From Ampelomyces quisqualis (lineage: Eukaryota; Ascomycota; Dothideomycetes; Pleosporales; Phaeosphaeriaceae), in assembly GCA_018398575.1 (NCBI GenBank), contig JAGTXZ010000019.1, forward strand, positions 1,364,001-1,428,000: a DNA stretch of 64,000 bases. Reading direction: 5' to 3'. The notes beneath the pieces are model-generated. The model was not told where the DNA came from and made no database searches. It saw only the letters and a program-made list of their open reading frames with translations. Position numbers and translations under genes: made by a program. Below are positions 61,904 to 64,000 of the stretch, piece by piece (position 1 is the first letter of the stretch; the number at the start of each line of letters is the position of its first letter).

Positions 61904-62358
61904 TGTTAAGACTGTTAGTCTAGTAGCAAACAATAAGAATACTAGTATAGACTAGAGGTACAGCTAAAGTTAGTATTTGCAGATAGGTGTAGAGTTGCTT
62001 TAGATATAGAGAGTATTGTTACTAAGATAGTAAAGGCTAGAGCTTTCTAAAAAGAGTAACAATAGTTAAATAGCTAGTTACTAACTTAAGCGTCTGTAAT
62101 ATAAGTTAAACATAATAATCTATAAGAGTCTATTATAGTTTCTATATACTTAGTCTTTCTTATAGTTCTTATTATTCTAAATTATTATTGCAGATTCTTA
62201 TAGTTTCTTGTTGTAAGAAACAGTAAGGCTAAATAAGACTAATAAGAAGGTTACGTAATATACTTAGCGTAACATGTCTTTGCACTAGGTCTAAGTCTTG
62301 CAACCTATTTTCTTATTTCTTTATAACATCTTGTATTTTCTATTAAAGGTTTGTAATA
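61904..62358 (-). repeat. Gypsy-2C LTR (455 bp)
   Basis: It starts TGTTAAGACTG and ends GTTTGTAATA (from AACA). It has the same length as the LTRs of copy B and the solo LTR. The flanking sequence to the left is the pogo relic. Confidence 0.92.
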
Positions 62359-62359
62359 C

Positions 62360-64000
62360 TATCCTCTTCTTTTATTCTTATATTTTTATAAGTTCTTAGG
62401 CTGTATATTATTATTGTCTTTAGAGTAATTGTATTAATAACAAAGAGTTATTTCTTATAGTAGCCTGCGCCTAATATTCTTAGAAGGGCTTGCCTTGTAA
62501 GCTGTTGTTATTAAGCAAGAAGTATAGAAACTGTAAGTCTATAAGTGCAAAAGAGTAGGTTCTGCAGGACATCTTGCTACTAGATTTTTTGAAGCTAGAC
62601 TAATAACTAAAAGAGTTGGAACAGCAGAAGAAGTTAGAAAAAGCTATATTAGCAACAGATAAGACAGAGGTAGAGTTAGTAGTACTTTAGATGCGTACGT
62701 GTTAAAACAAACTGCGCTGTATATAAAAGCAGAAGCTAGCTATTTATTGCAAGAAGCAGCGTATTTTTAATGCTAGTCTGCTAATATTAGAGGAGTTAGA
62801 CGCCTTAGAATTGTTAAACTAAGCTATAGATTAATTATTAATCCTAGAAGAGTCTAGTTCTTATTCTGCCCTGTAGCATAGTAATAGTGCGCTAGAAGTA
62901 GTTAGTAATTTGTAAGGTTTGTCTCTAGTTTCTATATGTTTTCTAAGTTGTTATACTCTAACTATTTAACTAAGTATTTCTTTTAAAAGTTATTATCTTA
63001 GTATGTTATTATTTTTTTAACTTTAAATTTATTTTCTTCTTTAAGTTTATAGCAAAAGGTTTACTATAACAGTGTTTCTAGGTTAGTTAGTTTTAGTAGG
63101 CTTACGTAAAATCTAGGGTTGATCTTTATATCTAGTAGGAGCTTAAGTGTATATATAACTAGTCTGTTTCTTTTTAAAATTAAAAACAGTCTAACTTTAA
63201 CATAGTTAAGTCCTTTACTTAGTTGTTTTATACATAGATTCTTAGTGTAGAGATACACCTTATCCTCCTCTTTTAGCTAAAGTGCTGTTTTTTACTTTCT
63301 GTTAACATCTAAGATGCTTTGTGTCTAAGCGTGTTATATTTGTTCTTTTGTTTTAGTATAGGTTTTCTTTATTTCTTCTACTGTCTATATAGTAGCTTTA
63401 GCTTTTAGGCTAGGTAGTATTCTTGTAAAGAGATTTGGGTGTTATCTATAGTTTGCAAAGTATAGCGTTTTACCTGTAGCTTTAGATAATTTATTATTAT
63501 AGGCTAACTATACTATTAGTAGTAGTAAAACCTAATTTGTCTATTGCAAGTTGCTGTATATCTTAAGATACGTTTTTATAGTTCTATTTATTCTTTCTAT
63601 TTAGCTATCTATTTAGAAATAATAAGCTATTAATAGCTTTTGTTATGTTTTAATTTCTGCTGTTAAGGTAGTCTAATAATTTAACGTAAAGAGTTTGTCT
63701 TAATTACTAATAATTAACTTTAGTATGCTATAGTATCTAATAAGCCTATCCTTAAGTACGTGCGCTAGCTAAATAGCTGTATAGTCTTGTTAAAAGAGTA
63801 GCCTTATAGCGTATTTTGTAAAGCAATCTACTATAACTATAATAGCGTTATAGGCTAGTCCTGTAGCAGGGTCTTTTAACAGTAGTAGTCCTGTTACAAA
63901 GTCTATTAATATGTTATTCTCAGGCGTAGGTAGAAGCTCTGTTAGCTGCATTTCTCTATAAGGTACGTGTATACTGTGTTTGTTGCGTTAACAGTCTGCA
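62360..64000 (-). pseudogene. Gypsy-2C pol, integrase and C-terminal end
   Basis: The minus-strand frame gives the C-terminal tail (about 62.5-62.9 kb), then the chromodomain, the integrase C-terminal block with RFYVSLLKLTNLE near 63.1 kb, and the integrase core up to the window end. It has the same RIP stops and family features as copies A and B. Confidence 0.82.

Larger units (their letters stand above)
61904..64000 (-). mobile_element. Gypsy-2C, 3' part of a third copy, cut by the window end
   Basis: It begins with an LTR at 61904-62358 and continues with the C-terminal tail, chromodomain and integrase on the minus strand. It is colinear with 18628-20700 of Gypsy-2B. The open frame 63064-63258 carries the NYVKVRLFLILKR block. 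The rest of the element and the second LTR lie beyond the window. Confidence 0.9.

Noticed and set aside
1..64000. tRNA or rRNA genes
   Set aside because: I saw no convincing cloverleaf with B-box-like sequence and no rRNA core sequence. This was a reading by eye and not a covariance search.

Overview
This window reads as filamentous ascomycete (Pezizomycotina) repeat-rich DNA that has been heavily altered by repeat-induced point mutation (RIP). TpA is in great excess. Long protein-like frames are cut mainly by TAG and TAA codons where Gln (CAR) or Trp (TGG) is expected. TGA and TCA are almost absent outside the youngest insertions. The families present are chromodomain Ty3/Gypsy elements, fungal Copia elements, a Fot1/pogo-type transposase and a CSC1/DUF221-like membrane protein. 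I found no intact gene, and I recognised no rRNA, tRNA or CRISPR array. The short open frames in the window are gaps between RIP stops in broken genes.

Layout. 1-9.6 kb is a Copia element (Copia-1) split by a complete 7.9-kb Gypsy element (Gypsy-1, 572-8448, TSD CCTAG, genes on the minus strand). Gypsy-1 carries an extra Lys-rich ORF antisense to its gag-pol, and one of its LTRs is split by a MITE. About 10.75-18.05 kb is a 5'-incomplete chromovirus (Gypsy-2A, plus strand) with a second MITE inside. 18.63-25.40 kb is a full-length copy of the same family in the opposite orientation (Gypsy-2B, TSD CTACT), so A and B form an inverted repeat of over 6 kb around a 580-bp spacer. 25.4-36.5 kb is non-LTR sequence with broken genes on the minus strand: an unassigned gene X1, a second unassigned gene interrupted by a solo Gypsy-2 LTR (30274-30728), a CSC1-like gene and a polytopic membrane-protein gene. 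36549-44093 is a complete, much less mutated Copia element (Copia-2, TSD AATAC) with an extra coding-like segment after RNase H.

44.1-59.3 kb continues the old sequence. X2 (minus strand) and X3 (plus strand) are divergent and related to each other. After them come a long plus-strand coding-like stretch, a minus-strand gene resembling a fungal family with an FPGVIVEV-type motif, and a run of C2H2 zinc fingers. 59.4-61.9 kb is a pogo-type DDE transposase split by a fourth MITE. 61904 to the end is the 3' part of another Gypsy-2 copy (C).

The most informative new element is the 845-bp MITE, present four times. It has 11-bp terminal inverted repeats (CGTTAGGAAAA), 2-bp target duplications proven at three empty sites, 9-bp iterons near both ends and a 118-bp internal inverted repeat. 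The insertion order can be read from the nesting: the old gene-like sequence, Copia-1 and pogo came first, then Gypsy-1 and Gypsy-2, then the MITEs. Copia-2 is young by its mutation load. Nothing here forms a working pathway. The window is a transposon graveyard that also traps relics of host-type or large-element genes.
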